From Arion vulgaris (Eukaryota; Mollusca; Gastropoda; Stylommatophora; Arionidae), in NCBI GenBank assembly GCA_020796225.1, contig CM036754.1, positions 43,251,779-43,315,778 on the forward strand: a DNA stretch of 64,000 nt, read 5' to 3'. The notes beneath the pieces are model-generated. The model saw only the letters and a list, made by a program, of their open reading frames with translations. It did not search any database and was not told the DNA's origin. Position numbers and translations under genes: made by a program. Of the stretch, positions 31,668 through 42,309 are shown piece by piece; the stretch's first letter is position 1, and every line of letters starts with the position of its first letter.

Positions 31668-33182
31668 GAGACATCTTACCTGTTGTATCTTTTCTGTATT
31701 CTACACCTGTATCCAGACATCTCACCTGTTATACATTTTCTGTATTCCACACCTGTATCCAGACATCTCACCTGTTATACCTTTTCTGTATTCTACACTT
31801 AGACATCTCACCTGTTATATCTTTTCTGTATTCTACACTTCTACACTTACACCTGTATCCAGACATCTCACCTGTTATACCTTTTCTGTATTCTACACTT
31901 ACACCTGTATCCAGACATCTCACATGTTACATCTTTTCTGTATTCTACACTTACACCTGTATCCAGACATCTCACCTGTTATATCTTTTCTGTATTCTAC
32001 ACCTGTATCCAGGCATCTCATCTGTTATATCTTTTCTGTATTCTACACTTACACCTGTATCCAAACATCTCACATGTTATACCTTTTCTGTATTCTACAC
32101 CTGTATCCAGACATCTCACATGTTATATCTTTTCTGTATTTTAACCTGTATCCAGGAATCTCATCTGTTATATATTTTCTGTATTCTACACTTACACCTG
32201 TATCCAGACATCTCACCTGTTATACCTTTTCTGTATTCTACACTTACACCTGTATCCAGACATCTCACCTGTTATACCTTTTCTGTATTCTACACCTGTA
32301 TCCAGGCATCTCATCTGTTATATCTTTTCTGTATTCTACACTTACACCTGTATCCAAACATCTCACATGTTATACCTTTTCTGTATTCTACACTTACACC
32401 TGTATCCAGACATCTCACATGTTATATCTTTTCTGTATTTTAACCTGTATCCAGGAATCTCATCTGTTATATCTTTTCTGTATTCTACACTTACACCTGT
32501 ATCCAGACATCTCACCTGTTATACCTTTTCTGTATTCTACACTTACACCTGTATCCAGACATCTCACATGTTATACCTTTTCTGTATCCGCACTTACACC
32601 TGTATCCAGACATCTCATCTGTTATACCTTTTCTGTATTCTACACTTACACCTGTATCCAGACATCTCACATGTTATATCTTTTCTGTATCCGCACTTAC
32701 ACCTGTATCCAGACATCTCACATGTTATACCTTTTCTGTATTCTACACCTGTATCCAGGTATCTCATCTGTTATATCTTTTAGGTATTCTACACTTACAC
32801 CTGTATCCAGACATCTCATCTGTTATATCTTTTCTGTATTCTACACCTGTATTCAGACATCTCACCTGTTATACATTTTATGTATTCTACACCTACACCT
32901 GTATCCAGACATCTCACCTGTTATACCTTTTCTGTATTCTACACCTGTATCCAGACATCTCACCTGTTATATCTTTCTGTATTCTACACCTGTATCCAGA
33001 CATCTCACTATATCTTTCTATATTCTACACCTGTATACAGACATCTCACATGTTATATCTTTTCTGTATTCTATACCTGTATCCAGACATCTTACCTGTT
33101 ATATCTTTTCTGTATTCTACACCTGTATCCAAACATCTCACCTGTTATATCTTTTCTGTATTCTACACCTGTATCCAGGCAT
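31668..33182 (+). repeat. 52/46-bp minisatellite, about 30 copies
   Basis: Unit CCTGTATCCAGACATCTCAC, CTGTTATACCTTTTCTGTAT, TCTACACTTACA; the short form lacks CTTACA. Both lengths are one more than a multiple of three, so a frame passes through all three readings. Stops are absent in all three, giving a 520-codon open frame (31639-33201) that is not a gene. It ends 26 bases before w18. Confidence 0.96.
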
Positions 33183-33208
33183 TAATGTGTATCCCAGCTA
33201 ACATCCAG

Positions 33209-33274
33209 GGAGAGTACACACATTTGATATCTTGCCCCCACCTCATCCTGGAACAGCTGCTTATGAACATGAAG
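33209..33274 (+). CDS. ZFYVE26: ZFYVE26 exon w18, small
   Basis: Acceptor ACATCCAG, donor ATGAAG|GTCAGT, phase 0 to 0, 22 codons. Encodes GEYTHLISCPHLILEQLLMN then MK, a highly recognisable ZFYVE26 segment. The 52/46-bp minisatellite ends only 26 bases upstream and could hide another small exon between w17 and w18. Confidence 0.9.
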
Positions 33275-33299
33275 GTCAGTCTATTTTATTATAGAAACT

Positions 33300-33790
33300 T
33301 CCAGATAACAACAGGTAACCCATACGATTATCATATCAGACTTGATGAATATGCTTCAAATGATTGAGTATGGAAGTCTGCGCTTGGAATGGGTGGACAG
33401 CATTCGGAGATCACATCTCAAGAAAATTACTTGTCTGTACACACCTGGACATGCTGGAGTGCAGGGTACGAGCGTGCTGACTTTCTTGCAAACAATACCC
33501 CAAATGAAGCGGGCATAAGTATGGACAGAGCCGATGTCATCAATGCGGTATGCTCTCATTTATGTGATATGGGCGAGTTTCAGACACTGGAACGAGTACA
33601 AGAATTAGAAGTAAAGTTTGGACATGCCAGATAGTATTGTCTTCGAGGTAGCAAGAGAAGGTATACTAATCAACTTCTTATGAGTACAGTGAACAAATGG
33701 ACTTTGGGATAGCTGCTGCAGTGGAGGACAGAGCACGCATGGGGATGCCCAATGTGACATGATGTCGATCGCATAACATAACATAAACTT
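33300..33790 (+). mobile_element. Non-LTR RNase H and C-terminal fragment
   Basis: The + strand reads LSVHTWTCWSAGYERADFLA and NNTPNEAGISMDRADVINAV, the end of an RNase H domain, then LERVQELEVKFGHAR. The same family is at 59915-60370. It starts about 25 bases after w18. Confidence 0.88.
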
Positions 33791-33955
33791 CCAGATTTTA
33801 TTATCGAAAACTCAAAGAGCAGTGTAACTCTGATACAGTGGATATAAAGCAAAATGCCGTCCACGCAAAAAAGTGAACCACAGAGAAAACAGCAGCGACG
33901 AAAGACATTGTTTATGAAGCACACACAAAAGACCTGTTCTAAAAATCTCTTCTCA

Positions 33956-34210
33956 CCCGTGTGGTGCCGAGATCCGCAAGGGAAGCAAAGAATAGGACTA
34001 CTGCAACCTACAAGGCATGTTGCAAGAAGCGACTGATGTAGGACCTAGGGAAGCTACCTTAGTAAATAAAATGCATCGCAGAAATTGGATGTGCTTGGCT
34101 ACTTGTAGGCTCATAACTGGTACAGCGTACAATTGCTCTTAGACTCAGATCACATACAAATCACAAAGAGTTGTTAACAAGTGGTCAATATGGAGTGTTC
34201 AAAGAAGAAA
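33956..34210 (+). repeat. SINE family A copy 4
   Basis: ACCCGTGTGGTGCCGAGATC head, GGGAAGCAAAGAATAGG, and TTAACAAGTGGTC to TTCAAAGAAGAAA tail. Confidence 0.9.
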
Positions 34211-34212
34211 AT

Positions 34213-34460
34213 ACCTCAAGGTATGTTGGCAATACAGTTTTAGACCCGTATTTTATGACCTCATCACTCGATGGGTGATGTGGTTAACATCACGCCACCA
34301 GTCTTTACTTCCCAGTGCTTTTCCTGGTACCCAATTGATGCTTGGACGACCTGAAAGTTGCTACAGTTAGAAAAATATTCCGCTTCCACTGTGAAATTTA
34401 GCTAGGGACACTAGCTTAAGAAGCGAGCTCACTAAAAACTACACTACTGCGGCTCTTGAT
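34213..34460 (-). repeat. SINE family D copy
   Basis: Reverse: GTATGTTGGCAATACAG, CTCGATGGGTGATGTGG, CAATTGATGCTTGGACG, head at right. It is joined tail to tail with the SINE A just before it. Confidence 0.85.
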
Positions 34461-34589
34461 AAACAACAGTAATTATAATTTATTTTAAAATAATTTATAT
34501 CTCTATTTTCTTCCAGCTAAATTTTTAACCTTCAGTAAGATTCATATTTGATTTTTACAGAATATGTTTTGTTTGTTTTGTATTGTCAG

Positions 34590-34740
34590 GCTGAGCTTGC
34601 AGGTCAGATTTTTGAACAGATTAAGTTGGACTTTATAGAGATAAAGGAGCAAAAGCTTAGATTGGTCCAGGAGCAGTTTAATAATCTTTTGGCTACATAT
34701 GCCAATAAGGCAATTGAAGTCAATGTTGTCCAGGTAGAAG
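34590..34740 (+). CDS. ZFYVE26: ZFYVE26 exon w19
   Basis: Acceptor TATTGTCAG, donor AGAAG|GTAAGT, phase 0 to 1. Encodes AELAGQIFEQIKLDFIEIKE, RLVQEQFNNLLATYANKAIE and VNVVQVE. An internal CAG|GTAGAA at 34733 is a weaker alternative donor and would break frame with w20. Confidence 0.93.
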
Positions 34741-34819
34741 GTAAGTGTAACTTCCAGATAAATAGCAGCATAATATTTGTACCAAAATTTAATGATCAAA
34801 TTTTGAATGATCTATCTTT

Positions 34820-35145
34820 GGACCCCATGCAGACCCATATGTGCTCAGTCTCTCCCAACAGATGTCAAAAGGTATGCATACTGATGGTTCTTGTGGCTCG
34901 CTAGTTAAACTTCTCCCCCCTTAAGCATCCAACTCTACTTGTACAACACGTAATTTCAAACTCCCTAACTCGCTGTATTAATTCAACATCAATTTTAGTG
35001 TCCTCATCCAACAGTAGGTCACCAAGAGACCGAAGAACATCCCCCTCATCCATTCTAAACTCACCAACAATCAATGCTTAAGCATGTCCGCTCTTTCACT
35101 GCTGTGAACACTCACATGACCAGGACAGTAGATTCATGTAAGTCT
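34820..35145 (-). mobile_element. Non-LTR RNase H/C-terminal fragment
   Basis: Reverse, diverged copy of 13968-14335: ATGTGCTCAGTCTCTCCC, GCATACTGATGGTTC and the CGCATGACCAGGACAG RNase H end. Confidence 0.85.
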
Positions 35146-35149
35146 CTGG

Positions 35150-36260
35150 ATGTTGGAAACCTCTATAAGCGACATCCACTCATATCGCAACCTGCCATTC
35201 TGGATCTTCTGAAGCATCGAGTGAAAGTCCGAAACAGCAACGGCCCCAGTAAACCCATATTTAGGAAGTTACTAACTTGTTTGTTAAGTTTAAATGTTAA
35301 ATAACATAAATGTTTGTGGAAGATTTTTTGCTTATCTTGCTATCAGGGGTTGAAGATGAAATGCAAGAAAATGGGGAGAGATCTGGAAAAGATGGCCTTG
35401 GATATCAGGGCTTGAAAGACCTTGGTTGTGGATGTATGCCTCTCTAGGGGTGAAGGGTTTAGAAGAAGATCTGTCTTGAGAAAACCAGCTTAGTTCATTC
35501 CAGGTCCTTCCCGCCTTTTCTCTGTCTATAGTTTGTCTCTATGTCTCTCTAGGCCACCCCCTACCTCTCTTTCATCCCGGATTCCATTTCAAAGCCACAT
35601 GTGGGTGTCTGATCTTCTACATTCTTAATGTATGTTCCAACCACTTCCATTTCCTGTGTTTTATTTCCTCATTGATATTGTTGAATATCATTCGGTATTT
35701 ACGCACACTGACTAATTTGTTAGCGCAATAACGCCATTTAACTGTGTGCAGGCTTGGATGCTTAAGAATTTTCCTACTGAATGAATGAAAATCACATATT
35801 TGTTTGTGCTAAATAACCATTTGATATAGGTCAGAGTCTGCTATAGTAACAGAATGTCTAAATAGACCACATTTCTACTGACCCTAAATAATAGTGCTCC
35901 GGTAAATGCGTGAAGTATACTAATTAGGAATTAAAGACACTGAATTTTTGACTATATATTTTTATGTTATATATTCAACTGTCAGAGCAAATCAGTATCA
36001 TGTTAAAAGTAATAATTATGAACAAATAATTTTTTTAAATAGTAAATACACGTTACACATTATTTTTGGTTGGGCCCAGCCCCGCTGGCCCTTAATGACA
36101 AGCCACCACTGATTGATATAGATACCTTTCTTTGATAGTGAGAAGGATTATGTTTATCTAGTTTGTTCCTCAAACATGTCAGGATCAGCTTATACTTCTT
36201 CTATTTTCACTGAGCTTTTAAGATTTTTGGCAATATGGCTGGATTATTGAACATGCTGTG
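35150..36260. other. Intron, mostly unrecognised
   Basis: 35340-35660 has reversed RT-tail-like text (GMKER-x-G...RQT on the - strand). From 35660 to 36260 I see nothing clear. Confidence 0.45.
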
Positions 36261-36264
36261 ATCG

Positions 36265-36580
36265 AAAATGGGTCTTCTATGGACAAAATCGACATCATCA
36301 ATACTCTAAGAAAAACATACACTCTGAAGATTTCAATGAAAAGATAAAGGTATTTTCTATCTCGGTTGCGCAAGTTATGTTTACTGATAGGTGCTGCAAG
36401 ATGGAAAACCATGAGAGAAACCGCAGTAGATACATCAACCAACATAAAATGGGAGTTGTTAGTCTAAACACACTGAAATACATGTTTGGGAGGAGATCTG
36501 AGCAGTTATGGACATGTGTGATGTAGATGAAGATGATCCTCAAATGAACAAAGAACAATGAAACAATATCTATACCTAAT
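36265..36580 (+). mobile_element. LINE 3' region repeat
   Basis: Matched in reverse at 48040-48330 and 60480-60740. It ends in the shared LINE tail (GAGATCTGAGCAGTTATGG then GATGATCCTC). Confidence 0.7.
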
Positions 36581-36649
36581 TTCCCAGTTCAGTGATTAAC
36601 AAACTGAAGGTACCAGGATTTGAACACAGTACACACAAACAAAAATGTA

Positions 36650-36890
36650 ACCAAAAAAAGAGTGAGAAAATAGAAGTATTTTGACACATAACAAAACATG
36701 AATGACTGAAAAAAACAATTATGGAGGGAGGCATCCCAGCAAAGCGGAAGACCATGAAGAAGATAGATTCAGGTTGTGATAGATGATTTGAGCATGATGT
36801 CAGCGGAGGCGAGACATCTAACATATGAGAGATAGAAATTCTAAAGGACTGTTAGGATGGCAAAGTTCTGCCCAGGACAATGAACAGTGA
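36650..36890 (+). mobile_element. Non-LTR RT C-terminal fragment
   Basis: Same family as 16750-17225; a reversed partner lies at 47780-47960. Confidence 0.75.
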
Positions 36891-37018
36891 ACCAAGCCAT
36901 TTAAAAAAAAAAGAAACATAATTCAGGCATTATTTGATATAAAAGTTTGATCTATAAATGTCAGTGACCTCATTTTGGTGTTAGTTTTTACTATTTCCTT
37001 TATTATTTGCAACACAAG

Positions 37019-37141
37019 CACTGGACAAGCCACACAGTGATAATCCCAACACAAGCAGCTATGGTCATCCTGAAGATGGAGATCTGACTAGCAGTCCTTC
37101 CAGAAAATTCTCTATTGACCGCAGAAGAAATGACCTATCAG
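37019..37141 (+). CDS. ZFYVE26: ZFYVE26 exon w20, disordered linker before FYVE
   Basis: Acceptor CAACACAAG (weak pyrimidine tract), donor TCAG|GTAAGA, phase 1 to 1. Encodes ALDKPHSDNPNTSSYGHPED and SSPSRKFSIDRRRNDLS, a Ser/Asp/Arg-rich linker. RRKFSxD-like sequence could be a phosphorylation site (inference). Confidence 0.87.
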
Positions 37142-37204
37142 GTAAGATTTTTCTGGACTGGTTCTAGTGCAATCTTTCACTTGTGTACATTGCCACACAC
37201 CTTC

Positions 37205-37870
37205 TACTTAGAAATGTAGATAATGATCAGATAGAACATAACTACTACACAATCCTTTAGATAGAACATAACTACTACACAATCCTCAGATTTTTCAGAT
37301 TTTTTTGATCCAGAAGCACTTGAGCTGAAAGCTCTTCGGCTCGGTGTCATGGACATCGTAACCCTTTGGTTCGGTGCCAGAATCTGGGGAACCTGTAGCT
37401 TTTCTGCCAGTCCGCGGAGTTGAACCCGCACATAAAGAGGACTTGTCACCCGTAGTCCAACGCGCTACAAACACGCTGGGCACGCGGGCAAAAATCCTTC
37501 AGATAAAACATGACTACTACACAATCCTTTAGATAGAACATAATTACTACACAATCCTTTAGATAGAACATAACTACCACACAATCCCTCAGATAGAACA
37601 TAACTACTACACAATCCTTTAGATAGAACATAACTACCACACAATCCTTCAGATAGAACATAACTACCACACAATCCTTCAGATAGAACATAACTACCAC
37701 ACAATCCTTCAGATAGAACATAACTACTACACAATCCTTAGATCAAAAACATTACTCACACAATCCTTTAGATAGAACATTACCACGCAATTCTTTAGAT
37801 AGAACATTACCACACAATCCTTTAGATAGAACATTACCACACAATCCTTTAGATAGAACATAAATACCAC
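37205..37870 (+). repeat. 30-bp minisatellite, about 16 copies, split by SINE F
   Basis: Unit CTTTAGATAGAACATAACTA plus CTACACAATC. Copies lie on both sides of the SINE F at 37290-37495. The - strand frame repeats FYLKDCVVVM, a by-product of a unit that is a multiple of three. Confidence 0.95.
37290..37495 (-). repeat. SINE family F copy inside a minisatellite
   Basis: On the - strand: GTAGCGCGTTGGACTACGGG head, GGGTTCAACTCC B-box-like, then a body ending GATCAAAAAAATCTG. It is the best copy for defining family F. Confidence 0.85.
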
Positions 37871-38026
37871 TTTTGCTAGTTTCTCCTATATAAGTCATAT
37901 TACGACTGTTGCCAATGACATCATAGATAACATTGCAGAACTCACCATATGTGAAAGTTTAGAGAGATTGACCAGAAAGACATCACCACACAATCCTAAT
38001 AGATGTTTGCTTACTTTTGCCTCGTA

Positions 38027-38182
38027 CAGTTATAGTCCACAGTTTGCTATCTACTTACTTTGTCACTTTACTTTTGTCTGATACAGTTATAGTCCACAGT
38101 TTGCTATCTACTTACTTTTGTCTGATACAGTTATAGTCCACAGTTTGCTATCTACTTACTTTTGTCTGATACAGTTATAGTC
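38027..38182 (+). repeat. 44-bp tandem repeat, about 3.5 copies
   Basis: CTTTTGTCTGATACAGTTAT recurs at 38071, 38115 and 38159. The last copy runs into a worn SINE A (38185-38325). Confidence 0.9.
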
Positions 38183-38184
38183 CC

Positions 38185-38325
38185 AGTAAATTGCATCACA
38201 GAAATTGATTTTGCTGTACTTGTAGGCTGCTATTAACTGTCAATGTACAGCTATAGGCCCAGATCACATACAAACATCACAGATTGGTTACAATGGTTGA
38301 TAGGCGCTACTAGGAGAAACTTTTT
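38185..38325 (+). repeat. SINE family A, worn fragment
   Basis: AAATTGCATCACAGAAATTG, CTTGTAGGC, GGCCCAGATCACATACAA in family order, with many gaps. Confidence 0.65.
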
Positions 38326-38494
38326 AGGCAACATCCTAAAGTTCAACCACATACTGGTATTACAAGGTTAGTGGCCTCAAATTTGGAACTTCTACATGAG
38401 GTCAATTCTATATATTAAGCATGTCTGTATGTTGAACTGGTTTTGTTTTAAGAAGTTAAACAAAAATAGGCAGCATTATTCTTGTATTTTTCAG

Positions 38495-38670
38495 CTTCTC
38501 CATCTTCTAGTTTGACCTTAAGACAGGAAATGACCAGTAAATCATTAGCCAGGTTCAGACGTGAGAGCAGTAAGTTTGTCACACCAGTACAGCCTCCATC
38601 ACAGGACCGTTGGGTGCCAGACAGCGCAACTTCTGTGTGCATGGTGTGCATGCTGGAAAGATTTAGCATG
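38495..38670 (+). CDS. ZFYVE26: ZFYVE26 exon w21, linker and first part of FYVE finger
   Basis: Acceptor TATTTTTCAG, donor AGCATG|GTGGGT, phase 1 to 0. A basic Ser-rich linker (LARFRRESSKFVTP) leads to DRWVPDSATSVCMVCMLERF then SM. RWVPD is the WxxD signature of FYVE domains, and CMVC supplies the first zinc-binding cysteine pair. The basic RRHHCR PI3P-binding motif and the other cysteines should follow in the next exon, which is not present in the assembled sequence. A reversed SINE A starts about 10 bases after the donor. Confidence 0.96.
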
Positions 38671-38677
38671 GTGGGTA

Positions 38678-38880
38678 CTTCTTCTTCTTCCGCAAACGCT
38701 CCGTACGACCACTTTTTAAACCACTCTTTGTGGTTTGTATGTGATCTGAACCTAAGAGCGATTTTATGCTGTGCCAAGTTATGCGCCTATGGTGACTAGG
38801 CCAGCGCATCTGATTTAGTGCCAGCATTTTATTTACTAGGGTAGCTTGCCCTAGAACTGCAACCTTTTTGACTAAGACTG
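38678..38880 (-). repeat. SINE family A, reversed
   Basis: CTTCTTCTTCTTC (tail) to TAGGGTAGCTTGCCCTAG. It begins within 10 bases of the w21 donor. Confidence 0.88.
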
Positions 38881-39019
38881 CGGTACCTTTTGGCATCGTA
38901 TAATGAGCACTCTTTAATGATCTTTTTGACGGCATGGTGATTATTTGTATAGGGAGTTTCATAATTTTATTAATTATACGCTTATTGAAATAAGTGAAAA
39001 CTATGTTAATAAACAAACG

Positions 39020-39320
39020 GATAGATTGGCTGGCATGGCTACTATATCATAGGGAGCTGCAATGGACTAAAATAACATTCTTAATTCATTGAGAAAGTAT
39101 TACTGAGGAGTTTCAGGATTGTGAATCCCAGTCGCTGACCAAATTGAGAGAGATGGGTGTCAATATTGGTACTACCGAAAAGAACAACATACCATATATG
39201 CAAAAAGATTGATTAATCAACATTGAACTGGCGTGTTGGGCTGCTGGATTGGCGGAGATCGGAGCACCTGTGGACAAGTCTGGACTGCTATGATGATAGT
39301 CCTCATATAATTAGTCGCCT
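39020..39320 (+). mobile_element. Non-LTR RNase H end and LINE tail
   Basis: GATTGGCTGGCATGGCTAC matches 54870-54900. It ends with GATCGGAGCACCTGTGGAC and ATGATGATAGTCC, the shared LINE tail. Confidence 0.75.
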
Positions 39321-39334
39321 GAGTGGTTACCGGG

Positions 39335-39562
39335 CCAAAATTTGGGGTGTAAAGAATAGAACCACTGTTACCTGCCACGCATGTCGTAAGAGGCGACTAA
39401 GGAAGTTTGGCTGAAATCGGAAACACATGTCCTAAGCGTGTAGAAGTCTCTGTGTTTAGGCGCCTACCAAACGAATGTGCAACATATACACGTTCTTGGC
39501 AAAATCAAACATATCACAAAGAGTGATTAAAATTGGTTGTAAAGAACTAACGCAAAGAAGGA
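39335..39562 (+). repeat. SINE family A copy
   Basis: GCATGTCGTAAGAGGCGACT is the best-preserved core of all copies; the later body is diverged. Confidence 0.8.
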
Positions 39563-39589
39563 GAAGATATAACTAGTAACTGCAGTAAA

Positions 39590-39725
39590 ACTATGTAGCA
39601 ATGGCGAAACATGTAAAAACACTCTACTGTAGTTTTACTAAGTACAAAAACAATATACAACAACATTTTGACTAAAAGGCCTTTATCAAACAAAGAATAC
39701 AACAGAAGCGAAGAAATTCAGACTT
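39590..39725 (-). mobile_element. Penelope terminal-repeat fragment
   Basis: CTGCAGTAAAACTATG extension, then TAGTTTTACTAAGTACAAAA and AAAAGGCCTTTATCAAAC. It is in the orientation of the left end of the 3587 element. Confidence 0.8.
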
Positions 39726-40041
39726 CCTATATATATGGGGATCGCGAGAGAGAGAGAGACTTCCTATATGACAGACATAACATATACTGTTTAGAACAAG
39801 GAACCAGCAGACAATGTTAAGATATGTCAGAATCAACTATACTTGCAGGATCAGCAACTGATACAGAACTTCAACAGACTGACTCACACTGGTTTATTAT
39901 TATGTATCTTCTTCTTCTGCGTTCTCACTAGATTGGGATTTCGGATTCTCTAATAAAGACATCTGTCTGCCTCAGATTATCAGCCACGACATACAGTTTG
40001 TCTTGGATGATAGTGTAAGTGTGCCACCTCTTGTCAAGTCT

Positions 40042-40141
40042 NNNNNNNNNNNNNNNNNNNNNNNNNNNNNNNNNNNNNNNNNNNNNNNNNNNNNNNNNNN
40101 NNNNNNNNNNNNNNNNNNNNNNNNNNNNNNNNNNNNNNNNN
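40042..40141. other. Assembly gap (100 N), likely site of missing FYVE-core exon
   Basis: Exactly 100 Ns, the usual placeholder for a gap of unknown length. It lies in the intron interval between w21 and w23, where the exon coding the RRHHCR motif and the remaining zinc ligands must be. I read all three + frames from 38671 to 42042 and found no such motif in the known bases. Confidence 0.9.
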
Positions 40142-40179
40142 CCTTGATTGTCTGATTCTTATTCTTTTGATAAGGTTTC

Positions 40180-40620
40180 TTGTGTGCAGGTCTGTTTTAA
40201 AGCCTCATCCTTTGTTTTCTTCTCTGTCCATTGAATTTTCAACATTCTTCTGTAAAACCACATCTCTGTGGCTTCCAATGATCTTATTGATTTCTTGTTC
40301 ATTGTCTATGATTCGCTGTATATTCATGGTATATACCAGCAGTAGATAACATGTTGACTCAAGGTCAACTAATTGAAGTAAAATGATAAGTGGTAAACAT
40401 TTGTAAAGTAAATTGATGACCCACACTTTATTGATGTGAAACCAGTCATGCAATTCACAAAAGAACAACAGATTAAATGGTTTGGACACCTGACAGAAAT
40501 GACCCGGTATCATCTACCACAGAGAGTCGCACAGAAAAAAAGTATAACGAGTACAAAGCAAGAGAAAGAACTCGCAAAACATGGAGTGACGGCATCAAGA
40601 ACAGCCTTAAGAAAATAAAT
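40180..40620. mobile_element. Retrotransposon fragments right of the gap
   Basis: 40180-40330 (-) has SHRDVVLQKNVENSMDREE, as at 14945-15285. 40436-40618 (+) reads TKEQQIKWFGHLTEMTRYHL, an RT tail. Confidence 0.75.
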
Positions 40621-40779
40621 AACAGCCACCCCCTCAACACTTCTATAATGAATTAAATGGGGAAGGATAAGAAAATGACCCACAGTTAACGGCAGGTTTC
40701 AGGCAGTGCTACTCTGCTCAAAGAAAACCCATGCAACCTACCTTTCCCAAGATATTGAAGGGGAGTTTCAAAATAAGAA

Positions 40780-41460
40780 ACTGGTACTTGTCACACAAAT
40801 CAATTAAAGTGAAACAAACAGAAAAATCTCTGAGGATAACAAAAATGTGGTTTAACAGAAGAATGATGAGAATCCCATGGACTGCTAAACTGACGAATGT
40901 GGAGGTGTTGAATAAAGCCAAGACACAGAAAAAACTTATTATCAATATAAGAAAGAGGCAGTTATCATTTTTTGGACATGTGATGAGATGTGGAAGTTTA
41001 GAACACATTGTGGCAACCAGTAAAATTGAAAGGAGAAGAGACAGAAAGTCATAGAGAGAAAATATTAGACAGCCTGACTTCTTCTGCTTAGAACGCTCCA
41101 TATCGACCACTTGTTAACAACTCTGTGGCATTTGTATGTGATCTAAGCCTAAGAGCAATAGTACATTGTGCCAGTTATGTGCCTACAAGTAGGCCAGCAC
41201 ATCCAATTTCTGTGATGCTTTTTTTTTACTAGGGTAGCTTCCCTAGGTCCTACATCAGTCACCTCTTACGACATGACTTGTAAGACACAGTGGTACTATT
41301 CTTTGTTTCTATGCGGCCCCATCACCACATGGATGAGCCTGACTACAAGGCATGGAAGAGCATCAACATCTGAGATGATAGCAAATACCAGGGACAGAGA
41401 TTTGTGGAGATCCATGATCGCTACACTAGCCGGTATGACACCTGATAATGATTACTTGCG
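40780..41460 (+). mobile_element. Non-LTR RT C-terminal fragment split by SINE A
   Basis: Left part reads IRKRQLSFFGHVMRCGSLEH and ENILDSLT. Right part reads TRHGRASTSEMIANTRDRDL then WRSMIATLAG. It matches 25990-26220 once the SINE (41088-41338) is taken out. Confidence 0.92.
41088..41338 (-). repeat. SINE family A, nested, with target duplication
   Basis: Reversed copy: TGCTTAGAACGCTCCATA side to GCGGCCCCATCACCACATGG head. The direct repeat AGCCTGACT lies on both sides. Confidence 0.92.
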
Positions 41461-41556
41461 GCATGGGAGTTGGAAACAAAATGAAGGAAATTAAAAGAAC
41501 AAACATAACCTTACAGAAACTTCAACAACTACAAACAGTTTGAAATGAACCAGATA

Positions 41557-41720
41557 GGAAAGTGCATTTTTTCCAGTGATACTTAGGATTGTTGCTGGAT
41601 CTACGGAGTTCATGTTTTGTTGAATACTCTTGGCATGTGGCATGCCAATTCTTTTAGAGGGCATGAGCCATATGAGGTAAAACCCAGTGACAATCAAGTC
41701 AACCCTTTGGCTTTAAACAA
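41557..41720 (+). repeat. SINE family C, head missing
   Basis: GTGCATTTTTTCCAGTGATA, TTAGGATTGTTGCTGGATC and GAGCCATATGAGGTAAAACC. Confidence 0.82.
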
Positions 41721-41819
41721 ATCTATCAACATTGCTATACTAAAAAAAACAACCTATTAACATAACCATACATGCACTTGAGTGGAACCCACAGAGAAAA
41801 GAAAAGTGGAGAGACCAAA

Positions 41820-41975
41820 AATTGCCTGGTTGAGAACTGTAGTAGAGGAGGTTGGAGTGATCAGAGCCTTGTAAACAGTGATGTAGAAGACAGCTCAGAA
41901 ACAGATTCCAGTGGATACCAACAGTTGCAGCCATATGCCTCGCTGGGAGCAAGAAAGTTTAGTAGTTGTAGTATA
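41820..41975 (+). other. Candidate coding tract after FYVE (uncertain)
   Basis: An open frame reads WSDQSLVNSDVEDSSETDSS then GYQQLQPYASLGARK, an acidic Ser-rich low-complexity linker that looks more like protein than the flanking repeat text. It is the frame before w23 but one base out, so it could be an upstream extension of w23 (with a slip near 42037) or a separate exon. Its 5' part overlaps a retrotransposon-like stretch (41776-41840). Confidence 0.35.
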
Positions 41976-42042
41976 GTTAGCCCATACATATGTATGTCAT
42001 TGTCAGTTTTCCCATATGTAAATAGTATGAACCTGTTTACAG

Positions 42043-42283
42043 TGACCACCGAGCTCAAGAGGAACATGAAATTTACAGTCGGAAAATCAAAGAACAACTA
42101 AGTGGTGCAGGTTCGAGTCCCAACAATGTCTCTAGCAGTTCTCCCGGTTTGCCAAGAAATCTGGGTTCTGATAGGCCGAGGCAGTCTGTGGTATCTGTCA
42201 TTTTTCCTGTGAACCACAGCTGGAAACTCCGCCCTGATGTAGCATTCAGTGATCGAGTGCGATCTGAGTTTTATTATGAGCAG
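42043..42283 (+). CDS. ZFYVE26: ZFYVE26 exon w23, post-FYVE region
   Basis: Acceptor CTGTTTACAG, donor GAGCAG|GTGAGC; if the acceptor is right, phase 2 to 0. Encodes HRAQEEHEIYSRKIKEQLSG, a Ser/Pro linker, then VIFPVNHSWKLRP and FSDRVRSEFYYEQ. The last segment is a strongly conserved family block just after the FYVE finger. The 5' boundary is uncertain. Confidence 0.85.
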
Positions 42284-42309
42284 GTGAGCATGTATTAGTT
42301 AGTCTTTCC

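Noticed and set aside
31639..33201. 520-codon open frame
   Set aside because: Pure minisatellite; the peptide cycles through three frames with no domain, and flanks are SINE and intron.
39932..40018. Possible exon DWDFGFSNKDICLPQIISHD
   Set aside because: There is an AG acceptor and an open frame, but no match to any part of ZFYVE26 or a FYVE finger, and no matching donor phase.
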